Notes: a model not told the origin generated them from the sequence alone. DNA of 64,000 nt from Limnohabitans sp. MMS-10A-178 (GCF_003063375.1 NZ_NERY01000003.1:186001-250000), one strand, 5' to 3'; positions 9,392-18,035 are shown, counted from the stretch's first letter. Numbers and translations are program-made.

Positions 9392-9705
9392 TTGGCACCT
9401 TCAAGAATCCAAACGGCCAGCTTGTTGGCATCAGCGTCACTCAAAGAAGTTGGTGGGGGCATGGGAACGGGGCCCCATTTGCCAGCCCCACCTGCTTTGA
9501 TGCTCAATGCTAATTTTTTGGGTGCATCAGGAACACCTGCATATCTTTTTGCAACATCTTTGAAGGCAGGGCCTACCAACTTTCTTTCATTGTTGTGACA
9601 AGACATGCAAGCATTCTTTTTGGCAATTTCAGTGCTGGCCCATGCAGAGCCCATGCTGAATTGAATTGCGAGCAGGGCCAAGGCCATCAAAATGGGAAGT
9701 TTCAT
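9388..9705 (-). CDS. Small periplasmic c-type cytochrome (c551/c552-like)
   Basis: 105 residues with a cleavable Sec signal peptide (MKLPILMALALLAIQFSMGSAWAS) and one haem site CMSCH near residue 33, followed by KLVGPAFKDVAKRY and the axial-methionine region PVPMPPPTSLSDADANKLAVWIL, all typical class I cytochrome c. It lies between the SoxF-like flavoprotein and soxY and overlaps soxY by 4 nt, so it probably passes electrons from sulfur-compound oxidation to the respiratory chain. It is shorter than classical SoxX and carries the c551-type layout, so a soxX symbol is not given. Confidence 0.88.
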   Translation of the reverse strand: MKLPILMALALLAIQFSMGSAWASTEIAKKNACMSCHNNERKLVGPAFKDVAKRYAGVPDAPKKLALSIKAGGAGKWGPVPMPPPTSLSDADANKLAVWILEGAK

Positions 9706-9717
9706 ACAACAGACGCT

Positions 9718-11001
9718 TTAGGCCAGGCTGTCGGCCCAAATGTTGCGAGCCCAAGCCATGGCATAGACGCCTTCGAGCGCACTTGCCTCACTCGATACGC
9801 CACCTGATCCTGGCACGGTCAACATGGTTTTCTTTTCAGCGTCGTAGGTATGAACGCTGGCAACGTGAACCACATCCGTGGCACTCACGAAACTGTAGCA
9901 AGTGTTGTTGTAGATGGGCAATGAATTGGGCTCTTTGCCAGACAACAAGGCCACCACTGCCGCAGCACATGTTTTGCCATGCTGGTTGGCCATGTGGCCT
10001 GATTTGGGCATGGCTGGGGCAATTTGAATGGCATCGCCTAAAACGTGAATGTTTTTGGCAGCTTTGCTTTCAAATGTGAGAAAGTCAACTTCGCACCAGC
10101 GTTTGTTGGAGGTGGCCAAGCCAGTTTTGACAGCAATGTCACCCGCGCGCATTGGTGGAATGACGTTCAAAACAGCGGCTTTGACATCGTTTTGAAATTC
10201 AAACTTCAGCGTGTTGGTTGCCGCATCGACATCGATGGCATTGTGCTTGCCTTGGTACTCAATGATGCCTTTGTATCGATCAGACCATGCTTTTTTGAAC
10301 AATGCGCCTTTCGATAAGACGTCGTCGTTGGCATCAAAAATGAGAACCTTGCTTTTGGGTTTGGCCTTGCTGAAATAGCTGGCCACTTGGCAAGCACGCT
10401 CGTAGGGGCCAGGGGGGCAGCGGTAGGGGGCCAATGGAATTGAAATGGCATAAACGCCACCATCTGGCATGGCTTCAAGTTGCTTGCGCAATGCCACCGT
10501 TTGAGCACCAGCTTTCCAAGCATGCAACACTTTGTCTTGCGCGCCTGTCTTGCTCATGCCTGGCAAGGTTTCCATCATGAAGTCTACGCCAGGCGACAGA
10601 ATGAGACGGTCGTAGGAAATTTCAGAACCGCCCGCTAATTTCACCAGGCGCTTTTCTGGGTCAATTTGAGTGACAAAGTCTTTGACCAATTTAACGCCAT
10701 GGCGTTTGACCAAATTGTCATAGCTCATGGTGACGTCGGCCATGGTTTTGCTGCCGCCAATGACAAGATTTGAAATGGGGCAAGAAATGAAGCTAGGGTT
10801 GGGCTCAATGAGCGTCACGTCAATGCCATAGTTGGACCACATGCGCACGTATTTGGCGGCTGTTGCACCGCCATAGCCACCACCGACCACCACCACTTTG
10901 GCTTTATTGCCATAGCCGATAGAGGCGCAACCAGACATCAAGCCTAGGGCGCCCAGTGCTGAGCCTGTGCCAGCACCTTGAATAAATTGACGACGTTTCA
11001 T
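9718..11001 (-). CDS. soxF: Sulfide dehydrogenase flavoprotein (FccB/SoxF-like)
   Basis: 427 residues, FAD-dependent pyridine-nucleotide-disulfide oxidoreductase fold: Tat leader KRRQFIQGAG, FAD motif VVVVGGGYGGATAAKYVR, later FAD contact HVLGDAI. The redox-active cysteine pair of flavocytochrome c sulfide dehydrogenase is represented by the cysteines in YRCPPGPYERA and NNTCYSF. A good AGGAG precedes the ATG, inside the junction with the upstream cytochrome gene whose TAA is just 9 nt before it. Together with the adjacent cytochrome it should form a periplasmic flavocytochrome c oxidising sulfide or a SoxYZ-bound sulfane. Confidence 0.9.
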   Translation of the reverse strand: MKRRQFIQGAGTGSALGALGLMSGCASIGYGNKAKVVVVGGGYGGATAAKYVRMWSNYGIDVTLIEPNPSFISCPISNLVIGGSKTMADVTMSYDNLVKRHGVKLVKDFVTQIDPEKRLVKLAGGSEISYDRLILSPGVDFMMETLPGMSKTGAQDKVLHAWKAGAQTVALRKQLEAMPDGGVYAISIPLAPYRCPPGPYERACQVASYFSKAKPKSKVLIFDANDDVLSKGALFKKAWSDRYKGIIEYQGKHNAIDVDAATNTLKFEFQNDVKAAVLNVIPPMRAGDIAVKTGLATSNKRWCEVDFLTFESKAAKNIHVLGDAIQIAPAMPKSGHMANQHGKTCAAAVVALLSGKEPNSLPIYNNTCYSFVSATDVVHVASVHTYDAEKKTMLTVPGSGGVSSEASALEGVYAMAWARNIWADSLA

Positions 11002-11010
11002 GACTGCTCC

Positions 11011-11322
11011 TTATTTTTTTTGTGCTGCAAAGTAGCCAGCGATGGCCACAATTTGGGCATCGCTATAGCCTTTTGCGAGTTGGTGCATCACGGTGGCGCT
11101 TACTCGGCCCGTTTTATAGTCCAGCATTTTCTTCACAAGATCGTCTTTGTTGGTGCCTGCCAAGGAAATCATGCCGGGCTCAGCGCGGCCATCGGTGCCA
11201 TGGCAACCAGAGCAGCCAGCGGCCCAACTGCGAACTTGCAAGGGGTCTGGTGATTGAGTTTGTGCATTGGCTGAAGCGACAGCACACAAAAGGCTTAAAG
11301 CCAAGGCAATAGCATTTTTCAT
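11011..11322 (-). CDS. c-type cytochrome, FccA/SoxE-like haem subunit
   Basis: 103 residues from MKNAIALALSLLCAV, a Sec signal peptide ending near ANAQ; an in-frame ATG four codons upstream (11334) is an alternative start. One haem site CSGCH with the downstream GTDGRAEPGMISLAG and AIAGYFAAQKK of class I cytochromes from sulfide dehydrogenases. It is the first gene of the sox operon and its stop lies 9 nt ahead of the flavoprotein start, the normal order for flavocytochrome c subunits. Confidence 0.87.
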   Translation of the reverse strand: MKNAIALALSLLCAVASANAQTQSPDPLQVRSWAAGCSGCHGTDGRAEPGMISLAGTNKDDLVKKMLDYKTGRVSATVMHQLAKGYSDAQIVAIAGYFAAQKK

Positions 11323-11391
11323 GGTAATTGGCATGTGAACAAATGAAAGATTTGCTCAGTGAATGAAGTTGAGGGGGGTATTATTTCAGAC

Positions 11392-12174
11392 ATGACGAGT
11401 TTATTACAACGATCGTTTCTTCATATCCTTATGCTCCACACGTTATGTGCGGGCATTTTCCTATGCGGGCATGTGTCTGTGCTGGCGGCAGAGACCACAG
11501 TGGCCGTGGCCTCTAATTTCACATTGCCCATGCGCAAAATTGTGCAAAGCTTTGAAGCGGAGACAGGGCACAAAGTCAAGATTTCATTGGGTTCTACGGG
11601 TGGGTTTTATGCCCAAATTAAAAATGGCGGGCCCTTTCACATCCTTTTGTCAGCCGACCGAGAAACGCCATCCAAACTGGAAAAAGAGGCGCTCGGTGTG
11701 CCCGGAACTCGCTTTACCTATGCCACTGGCCAATTGGTGCTTTGGAGCAGACAGCCCGATTTGGTCGATCAGCAAGGCGATATTTTGAAACTTGGAAAAT
11801 TCCAAAAATTGGCCATTGCCAATCCCAAACTGGCACCCTACGGAGCCGCGGCCGTAGAGACCCTGAACAAACTGGGTCTTTTCAATGAGCTGCGACCCAA
11901 GTTTGTACAAGGGGAAAACATCAACCAAGTGTTTCAATTTGTCCAAACTGAAAACGCTCAAGTTGGCTTTGTGGCCATGTCGCAGGTTTTTGAACAAGGT
12001 CAACTGACTCGCGGCTCGGCTTGGGTGGTGCCTGCCAATTTGTACTCGCCCATTCAACAAGATGCCATTTTGCTTTTACCAGGGCAAGGCAATGCAGCGG
12101 CCTTGGCTTTGATGAAATTTTTTAAAAGTCCTAAAGCCAAGTCAATCATGCGGGAATATGGATACACGCATTAG
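11392..12174 (+). CDS. modA: Molybdate-binding periplasmic protein ModA-like (orphan)
   Basis: 260 residues from the ATG at 11392; a longer GTG-started frame from 11359 lacks support. A signal peptide ends near VLAAE, followed by TTVAVASNFTLPMRKI, GSTGGFYAQIKNGGPFHILLSAD and later GENINQVFQFVQTENAQVGFVA, the standard ModA order of oxyanion-contact loops. It would deliver molybdate to an ABC importer, but no modB or modC lies beside it: the next gene, fbpB, is convergent and overlaps its stop by 4 nt. Mo demand is high locally, since two xanthine-dehydrogenase-family enzymes are encoded in this window. Confidence 0.85.
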   Translation: MTSLLQRSFLHILMLHTLCAGIFLCGHVSVLAAETTVAVASNFTLPMRKIVQSFEAETGHKVKISLGSTGGFYAQIKNGGPFHILLSADRETPSKLEKEALGVPGTRFTYATGQLVLWSRQPDLVDQQGDILKLGKFQKLAIANPKLAPYGAAAVETLNKLGLFNELRPKFVQGENINQVFQFVQTENAQVGFVAMSQVFEQGQLTRGSAWVVPANLYSPIQQDAILLLPGQGNAAALALMKFFKSPKAKSIMREYGYTH

Positions 12175-13793
12175 GCGTGAGATGTTTTTTGCCGCATCGC
12201 TCGGCTCAACAGAAGCACGGGTATCAAACCCACCGCCACCAAAGCCAGACTGGGCAGGGCTGCTTCGCCCAGTCTTTCGTCTCGGGCCAATTGAAAAGCC
12301 ACCACAGCCAAGGTATCGGTATCGAAGGGCCGAAGCACCAAAGTGGCTGGCAGCTCTTTCATCACATCCACAAAAACCAGCAGGGCAGCAGCAAAAACAG
12401 AGCGCTTTAGAAGGGGTGCATGAACACTGCTCAACAAAGCCATGCCCGTGACCCCTAGGGTGCGCGCTGAGTCATCGAGGCTGGTGGGAATACGGGCATA
12501 ACCACTTTGAATCGATTGCAAGGCAACCGCGCAAAAACGCACCAAGTAAGCCCAAATGAGACCCAACACAGATGCTGTGATCCAGAAACCCACTGGCGAA
12601 TCGGGCCACTGCTTTTGAAGCCAAGTGACCGGCAGCAGCAAGCCAACCACGACCACTGCGCCGGGAATGGCGTAGCCCAATCCCACCAGTTGAGAAATGA
12701 AACGCGCAAAGAAGTCGGCCTGGCTGCGCAAGCTAAAGGCGATGAGCAAGGAGAAGCCAACCGCCAAGAAAGCAGTGATGGCACCCAAACGAAGGCTGTT
12801 GAAAGACCATTCAAAAAACCGCCCCCATGGAATGAGCATGTCAGACACCAGCAAGGGCTTGAGCATGAGCAAGATGGGCAAGGCAAATCCCAAAAAGACC
12901 AACATGCCGCACCAAGCGGTGAGTGCCAGTCCCTTGGCTTGGCTGAGATTGGCGGGTTGAGCTTCGCGAGAACTTGCAGCATTGGTGTTGCTGGCTGTAA
13001 ACCGCATTCGTGCTTGGGCTTGCTTTTCCAGATGAAGCAGCAGCAGCACCATGGCCAGCAGAAGGGTGGCCAGTTGCGCAGCTGCAATGCGGTTGTCCAT
13101 GATGAGCCAAGCTTTGTAAACACCAGCTGTGAAGGTTTGAATACCAAAATAGCTCGACACGCCAAAATCTGCCAATGTTTCCATGAGCGCAAGCGCTACT
13201 CCCGCGGCAACAGCAGGTCTTGCCAATGGCAAAGCCACTTCAGCAATGCGTCTATGGAGTGGGGCGCCCAGCATGCGCGCAGCTTCCATAAGATTGGCCG
13301 CGCGTTCACTCAGTGCGGTTCTGGCCAACAAATAAACATACGGATAAAGCGTGAGCGAGAACACAAAAACAGCGCCGCCCAAACTTCTGATTTCGGGAAA
13401 CACACGGCCTTCTAGAGACCATGTAGATCGAATGAACGTTTGAAGCAATCCACTGAATTGAAAGAAATCGGTGTAGGCATATGCCACCACATAAGCAGGC
13501 ATGGCCATGGGCAACAACAAAGCCCATTCGAAAAACTTCTGGCCTGGAAACTTGAACAAAGTGACAGCGGCCGCAGCGCTCAAGCCTAAGACGGTTACGC
13601 CCACCGCAACGCCAACGCACAACAGCAGGCTGGTGAGCATGTAATCGGGCAAAACGGTTTGAGCAAGCTCGCTCAATACCTGGCCAGACGCGGCATTCCA
13701 CTCAAGCCATGAACTCAGCAGGGCCAAAATTGGCAAGCTGATTAGGAGGGCTGTGAAAATAAAAACAACCGAACGAATTCGGAAAGCGTGCAT
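12171..13793 (-). CDS. fbpB: Iron(III) ABC transporter permease, fused two-domain (FbpB-like)
   Basis: 540 residues from the ATG at 13793, a tandem binding-protein-dependent permease with about 12 membrane segments. Each half shows an EAA-type loop: EAARMLGAPLHRRIAEVALP in the first and DDSARTLGVTGMALLSSVHAP in the second, which contact the ATPase FbpC. The first membrane span begins eight residues after this start. An in-frame ATG at 13859 would add 22 residues and is embedded in the 13-bp inverted repeat shared with the fbpC start, so the true start is uncertain. It is divergent from fbpC-fbpA and convergent with modA. Confidence 0.88.
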   Translation of the reverse strand: MHAFRIRSVVFIFTALLISLPILALLSSWLEWNAASGQVLSELAQTVLPDYMLTSLLLCVGVAVGVTVLGLSAAAAVTLFKFPGQKFFEWALLLPMAMPAYVVAYAYTDFFQFSGLLQTFIRSTWSLEGRVFPEIRSLGGAVFVFSLTLYPYVYLLARTALSERAANLMEAARMLGAPLHRRIAEVALPLARPAVAAGVALALMETLADFGVSSYFGIQTFTAGVYKAWLIMDNRIAAAQLATLLLAMVLLLLHLEKQAQARMRFTASNTNAASSREAQPANLSQAKGLALTAWCGMLVFLGFALPILLMLKPLLVSDMLIPWGRFFEWSFNSLRLGAITAFLAVGFSLLIAFSLRSQADFFARFISQLVGLGYAIPGAVVVVGLLLPVTWLQKQWPDSPVGFWITASVLGLIWAYLVRFCAVALQSIQSGYARIPTSLDDSARTLGVTGMALLSSVHAPLLKRSVFAAALLVFVDVMKELPATLVLRPFDTDTLAVVAFQLARDERLGEAALPSLALVAVGLIPVLLLSRAMRQKTSHA

Positions 13794-13854
13794 TTGTCTG
13801 AACAATTGAATAAAGGTTTTAAGGCGGTAAGGGTTTTGCAAACGCCGCAACCCC

Positions 13855-13916
13855 TGCATTGTAAGGAGCCACAACTGACTTCAAATCAAAGGGTTTTGAT
13901 CTGTCCTTACAATGCA
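13855..13916. repeat. Perfect 13-bp inverted repeat around the fbpB/fbpC divergent starts
   Basis: TGCATTGTAAGGA at 13855-13867 is the exact reverse complement of TCCTTACAATGCA at 13904-13916. The 36-nt spacer holds a second palindrome, ATCAAA (13885-13890) and TTTGAT (13895-13900). The fbpC ATG (13912) lies inside the right arm, and an in-frame fbpB ATG (13859) lies symmetrically inside the left arm. It could be an operator or fold in mRNA and hide start codons. Confidence 0.8.
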
Positions 13917-15006
13917 AATGATGTATCTCACTGTTTCCAATGTTGATGTTTGCTATTCGGGCAGTTCCAAGCCTGCAGTGAATGGCGTGTCGCTGCAGTT
14001 GCAAGCGGGGCAAATTGGTGTGCTCATTGGGCCATCGGGTTGCGGCAAAACCAGTTTGCTCAGAGCCATTGCGGGTTTGGAGCCTGTTTCTGCGGGTCGC
14101 GTTCAGTTGTCCGATCGGGTTGTGAGCCAGCCAGGTACTACGGCCCCCCCTGAAAAACGTCGAATGGGCATGGTCTTTCAAGACTACGCCTTGTTTCCCC
14201 ATCTTTCAGTGGCAGGCAACATTGCATTTGGCCTGCACGGACAGGCAGCTTCAGACAAAGCGAAGCGCATTGCCGAAGTACTACACTTGGTGGGCTTGGA
14301 TGATGTTCAAGACCGATTTCCCCACGAACTCTCGGGTGGTCAGCAGCAGCGCGTTGCTTTGGCCAGAGCCTTGGCACCCAAACCCGAGCTCTTACTGTTA
14401 GACGAGCCCTTTTCCAATCTTGATGTCGATTTGCGCGAGCGTTTGGCCATCGAAATTCGTCAAATTTTGAAGGCAGCCAACGCCACCGCACTGTTTGTGA
14501 CCCACGACCAAATGGAGGCCTTTGCCATTGGCGATGTCATTGGCGTGATCGAGCAGGGGCATCTGCACCAATGGGACGATGCCTATCACCTGTATCACCG
14601 TCCTGCTTCACGGTTTGTGGCTGAGTTCATTGGTCACGGCGTATTCATTGAAGGCACTCGCTCTTTAAACCAAGGGCACATTCATGTGCAAACTGTTTTA
14701 GGCGACCTGGTTGACGCCGATCTTGTTTCAAGTCAAACGGGCGAGGAGGCTCAAGCTTGTGATGTGTTGCTTAGAGCGGATGACATCGTTCATGACGATG
14801 CAGCACCTGTGAAAGCCGAAATTTTGAGAAAAGCCTTTAGAGGGTCAGAGTTTTTGTACACCCTGCGTTTGCGATCGGGTGAAACCGTCATGGCCCACGT
14901 CCCCAGCCATCACGACCACACGGTGGGTGAGTGGATTGGCATTCGGGCTGAAGTTGATCACGTGGTGACTTTTGAGCGGCAATCCGTACCAACTGTCCAC
15001 TCATAA
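13912..15006 (+). CDS. fbpC: Iron(III) ABC transporter ATPase (FbpC-like)
   Basis: 364 residues. Walker A GPSGCGKT, Q-loop VFQDYALFPHL, signature LSGGQQQRVALARAL, Walker B LLLLDEPFSNLD and H-loop FVTHDQMEA are intact, followed by a TOBE-type C-terminal region (about residues 240-355). It powers the FbpB permease for ferric iron. Alternative ATGs at 13918 and 13921 follow within nine bases; 13912 is used because it is the first. The region before it is the inverted repeat shared with fbpB. fbpA follows after 91 nt that carry their own regulatory site. Confidence 0.92.
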   Translation: MQMMYLTVSNVDVCYSGSSKPAVNGVSLQLQAGQIGVLIGPSGCGKTSLLRAIAGLEPVSAGRVQLSDRVVSQPGTTAPPEKRRMGMVFQDYALFPHLSVAGNIAFGLHGQAASDKAKRIAEVLHLVGLDDVQDRFPHELSGGQQQRVALARALAPKPELLLLDEPFSNLDVDLRERLAIEIRQILKAANATALFVTHDQMEAFAIGDVIGVIEQGHLHQWDDAYHLYHRPASRFVAEFIGHGVFIEGTRSLNQGHIHVQTVLGDLVDADLVSSQTGEEAQACDVLLRADDIVHDDAAPVKAEILRKAFRGSEFLYTLRLRSGETVMAHVPSHHDHTVGEWIGIRAEVDHVVTFERQSVPTVHS

Positions 15007-15036
15007 AGAACTTTTAGGCCATCATGACTCTTTTGC

Positions 15037-15057
15037 AAATGCGAATCATTCTTATTT
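15037..15057 (+). promoter_or_regulatory. Fur-box-like operator upstream of fbpA
   Basis: AATGCGAATCATTCTTATT (15038-15056) keeps the AATCATT core; the aligned 19-mer at 15035-15053 matches 13 of 19 positions of the classic GATAATGATAATCATTATC Fur consensus. A -10-like TAGAAT follows at 15062-15067, so a bound repressor would cover the -35 region. It lies about 40 nt before the fbpA start, the expected place for iron repression. Confidence 0.7.
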
Positions 15058-15097
15058 GATGTAGAATCGGCTCATTCGGAAGTTAAATCTTTTCAAA

Positions 15098-16162
15098 ATG
15101 AGTCAAAAAATATTCAAACTTGTCAGGTTTTGCTTGATGGCCATTGGTGCCTTAGGCAGCCAGATTGCACAAGCGCAAACAGCTGCAGCTTCCATCAATG
15201 TCTATTCAGCTCGGCATTACCCCACCGATGAGGCCTTGTATGCCGACTTCACCAAAAGCACCGGCATCAAAGTAAACCGGGTTGATTCCGATGATGCGGG
15301 TATCTTGTCCCGATTGAGCGCTGAGGGTTCAGCGTCGCCGGCCGATGTCATATTGTTGGTCGATGCGGCACGTTTGTGGCGTGCTGAAGTGCAGGGCTTG
15401 TTTTTGCCTGTCAAATCTAAATTGCTGGAAGAGGCCATACCCGAAAACCTGCGAGCCAAGCGATCAGACAATGGCGGCATAGCTTGGTTTGGATTGTCCA
15501 CACGAGCCCGAGTCATTGTGTATGACAAGCTCAAAGTTCAAAAATCGGATGTAGATGCTTACGAAAAATTGGCTGACCCAAAGTTCAAAGGCAAGCTCTG
15601 CATTCGCTCGGGCTCTCACCCTTACAACCTCAGCCTGTTTGGTGCTATGACGGAGCACATTGGCCCTCAACAAACGGAGGTTTGGTTGAAGGGGTTGGTC
15701 AACAACATGGCCAGAAATCCAGCTGGTGGCGACACGGATCAAATTAAAGGCGTGGCCTCGGGAGAGTGCGCTGTGGCCGTCACCAACACCTACTATTTGG
15801 CGCGTCTGATGCGTTCAACAAATGCTGCCGACAAAGCCTTGATTGAAAAAGTAGGTGTGGTGTTCCCTAACCAATCAAGCTGGGGGACGCATCTGAACAT
15901 TGCTGGCGGGGCCATTGCCAAAAATTCAAAAAATCAGGGCAATGCTTTGAAGTTTTTGGAATATTTGGCCAGTGCATCGGCACAAAATCATTTTGCCAAT
16001 GGCAACAATGAATGGCCTGCAGCCAAAGGCATGAGCTTTGACAATCCTGCTTTGAAAGCCATGTCGGGCGGCAACTTCAAAAGTGAAGTGTTGCCAGTGA
16101 GTGCTGTGGGCATGAACCAAATCAAGGTCCAACAGATGTTGGACCGTGTTGGGTTCCGCTAA
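15098..16162 (+). CDS. fbpA: Iron(III)-binding periplasmic protein (FbpA/FutA-like)
   Basis: 354 residues with a signal peptide ending near IAQAQ. The mature protein begins ASINVYSARHYPTDEALYADF, typical of FbpA/FutA ferric-iron receptors; the paired tyrosines that coordinate Fe(III) are seen in TNTYYLARL (around residue 230). It docks on FbpB and is powered by FbpC. It should have its own promoter because the Fur-like site and a -10 element lie in the 91-nt gap after fbpC. Three small convergent frames on the other strand are shadows. Confidence 0.92.
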   Translation: MSQKIFKLVRFCLMAIGALGSQIAQAQTAAASINVYSARHYPTDEALYADFTKSTGIKVNRVDSDDAGILSRLSAEGSASPADVILLVDAARLWRAEVQGLFLPVKSKLLEEAIPENLRAKRSDNGGIAWFGLSTRARVIVYDKLKVQKSDVDAYEKLADPKFKGKLCIRSGSHPYNLSLFGAMTEHIGPQQTEVWLKGLVNNMARNPAGGDTDQIKGVASGECAVAVTNTYYLARLMRSTNAADKALIEKVGVVFPNQSSWGTHLNIAGGAIAKNSKNQGNALKFLEYLASASAQNHFANGNNEWPAAKGMSFDNPALKAMSGGNFKSEVLPVSAVGMNQIKVQQMLDRVGFR

Positions 16163-16213
16163 TTAGGAACTCAGCAGTTTGCTGACTGGGATGCCAGCTT
16201 ACTGCTGCTTGCT

Positions 16214-17191
16214 TTAGTCGGCTGAAATTTTTCTTTCACGCACCAGCTTGCCCCATTTTTCCGATTCTTTCTGCATGAACGTTGTGAGCTCAGCACGGGT
16301 GGAGGGAGCGCCGGACAGCCCCAACTTGGTCAGTGCATCTTTGGTGCTTTGATCGTTGAGGACTTTCACAATTTCTGCGTTCCACTTGTCCAAAATGGCT
16401 GATGGCACTTTGGCTGAGGCAAGGAAGGCATACCAATTGAGCGCTTCAAAGCCGGGATAGCCAGACTCAGCCACAGTGGGCACATTCGACAGGTAGCTTG
16501 GCCTGGTTAGGCCCGTTGTGGCAATGGCCACCAATTTGCCCGACTCTACGTGCGGAATGGAAGTGGGCGGTGCAGAGAAATAACCCGTGAAGCGATTGGC
16601 CAGCAGGTCTTGCATGGCAGGAGCGCCGCCCTTGTAAGGCACGTGCAGCATGTCTGTGTTGGTGCGAATGGCAAACAGCTCACCCGTGAGGTGCGAGGCT
16701 GAACCAGCACCGGTTGAAGCAAAAGAAACCGCATCGGGCGCTTTTTTGGCCATTGCAACGAAGTCGGCCAGATTTTTGATGCCCGACTCTTTGTTGACGA
16801 CCAGCATGTTGGGAAAGTTCACGCCGCCTGAGATGGGGGCCAAGTCTTTGAAGGGCTCGTAGCCCACTTTCATCATGTGCGGGGCAATGGTCATGGGGCC
16901 AATAGAACCCAGCAAAATAACGGTGCCATCGGCCACACCATTGGCCACTTGCTGGTGCACGATGTTGCCGCCAGCACCTGCCCTGTTTTCCACTATGACG
17001 TTTTGACCCATATTTTCAGTGAGTTTTTTGGCGATCAAGCGGGCCGCTGCATCGGCTGCACCGCCTGGAGCAAAGCCAACGAACAGGGTGACGGGCCGCT
17101 TGGGAGGGAAATCTTGAGCGCTGGCAACACCATTCATGAGCAAGGTCGTGGCGGCTATGGCAATGGCGCTGAGCAAGTGGCGTTTGTTCAT
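16214..17191 (-). CDS. Bug/TctC-family tripartite tricarboxylate transporter receptor (orphan, copy 1)
   Basis: 325 residues from MNKRHLLSAIAIAATTLL, signal peptide ending at VASAQ; an upstream in-frame start at 17254 would put a long tail before the leader. Mature sequence RPVTLFVGFAPGGAADAAARLIA, ENRAGAGGNIV and DMLHVPYKGGAPAMQDLLANR are the Bug hallmark motifs for binding carboxylates or related small acids. No tctA/tctB membrane genes are in the window, so it must work with a distant permease or as a sensor. It stands alone on the minus strand between fbpA and yedK. Confidence 0.9.
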   Translation of the reverse strand: MNKRHLLSAIAIAATTLLMNGVASAQDFPPKRPVTLFVGFAPGGAADAAARLIAKKLTENMGQNVIVENRAGAGGNIVHQQVANGVADGTVILLGSIGPMTIAPHMMKVGYEPFKDLAPISGGVNFPNMLVVNKESGIKNLADFVAMAKKAPDAVSFASTGAGSASHLTGELFAIRTNTDMLHVPYKGGAPAMQDLLANRFTGYFSAPPTSIPHVESGKLVAIATTGLTRPSYLSNVPTVAESGYPGFEALNWYAFLASAKVPSAILDKWNAEIVKVLNDQSTKDALTKLGLSGAPSTRAELTTFMQKESEKWGKLVRERKISAD

Positions 17192-17280
17192 GTTTGAGCT
17201 CGGTAATTGGTGACTCAGATGGTCAACAGTATTTGTTAAAGGCGGGATAAACATCGGGATGAATATCGGAAGAGGGTAGT

Positions 17281-17910
17281 TTAACTTCTTTGACTAATGA
17301 GCTCGGGCATAGAGTCTCCACGCATCATGGCCATGGCTTGTTTTTCGTCAGCACCAAGCCACTGATGAAATTGACTCTCACTCAAAATCACGGGTGTTCG
17401 CTTTTCGTCACCCGGTCTGTGAAATTGCTTCATGACGGGGTGATGGTCTGCATTGACAGTGAGCATGGTGAAGCTGGTCACAAGTTCGCCACTGCTTGGG
17501 TCGGTCCAGGTATCCCACAAACTCGCAATGCCAAAAGGCTCATGGCTTGCCAGCTCTATTTTCCAACGCTCAGCTTTGCCAGATGCATAGCTTGGCTCGT
17601 AAAAATTGTCGAGCAGCGCGATGGCATATCTTCGCTGTTTCCAAGATTTTTTGTAGCTTGGCTTGCCGCTCACGGTTTCACTTCTGGCGTTGTAGGTGTA
17701 TCGGCTGATCTTGTCTTCTTTGGCCCAAGAAGGAATGAGGCCAAATCTTGCCAACCCACAGGCTGTTCGGCCAGATTGGTGGCTCTTCACTACGATGGGC
17801 GCCACATAGCCTGGATAGGCCTCCAACGGGTACTCCGTTGATGGCAACTCAATGCCAAAGTTCATCTTGACCCAGGCAGCTTTTCGAGTAGGGGTGAAAT
17901 TGATACACAT
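17281..17910 (-). CDS. yedK: SOS response-associated peptidase / abasic-site DNA cross-link protein (YedK/HMCES)
   Basis: 209 residues. After removal of Met1 the catalytic Cys2 (MCINFTPTR) forms a thiazolidine link with abasic sites in single-stranded DNA, shielding them. The conserved asparagine-arginine-glutamate segment YNARSETV, the LIPSWAK patch and the HPVMKQFHRPGDEKRTPVIL histidine region are present. Two spots differ from the most common sequence: FYEP where GFYEW is usual, and FHRPGDEKRTPVIL where a shorter HxRMPVIL is usual. It is a single gene; the start at 17910 is fixed by the need for Cys2. Confidence 0.9.
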   Translation of the reverse strand: MCINFTPTRKAAWVKMNFGIELPSTEYPLEAYPGYVAPIVVKSHQSGRTACGLARFGLIPSWAKEDKISRYTYNARSETVSGKPSYKKSWKQRRYAIALLDNFYEPSYASGKAERWKIELASHEPFGIASLWDTWTDPSSGELVTSFTMLTVNADHHPVMKQFHRPGDEKRTPVILSESQFHQWLGADEKQAMAMMRGDSMPELISQRS

Positions 17911-18035
17911 GGTTTGGCCATTATCTCTTGAGCAAATGCATCACGGCTAGGTAAGTGCTGAACAACATAAGATGTATCTAGAAACGCGGGTGTTCCCTGA
18001 TTTGCAAGGGTTCAATCTCACATAGCATCGTGCCC

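Noticed and set aside
12507-13415. 302-codon open frame on the plus strand
   Set aside because: It is entirely antisense to fbpB and shows no domain or signal sequence; it is a shadow of the codon pattern.
16171-16196. Terminator after fbpA (TCAGCA/TGCTGA stem)
   Set aside because: Only a 6-bp stem with no U-tract; too weak to list as a feature.
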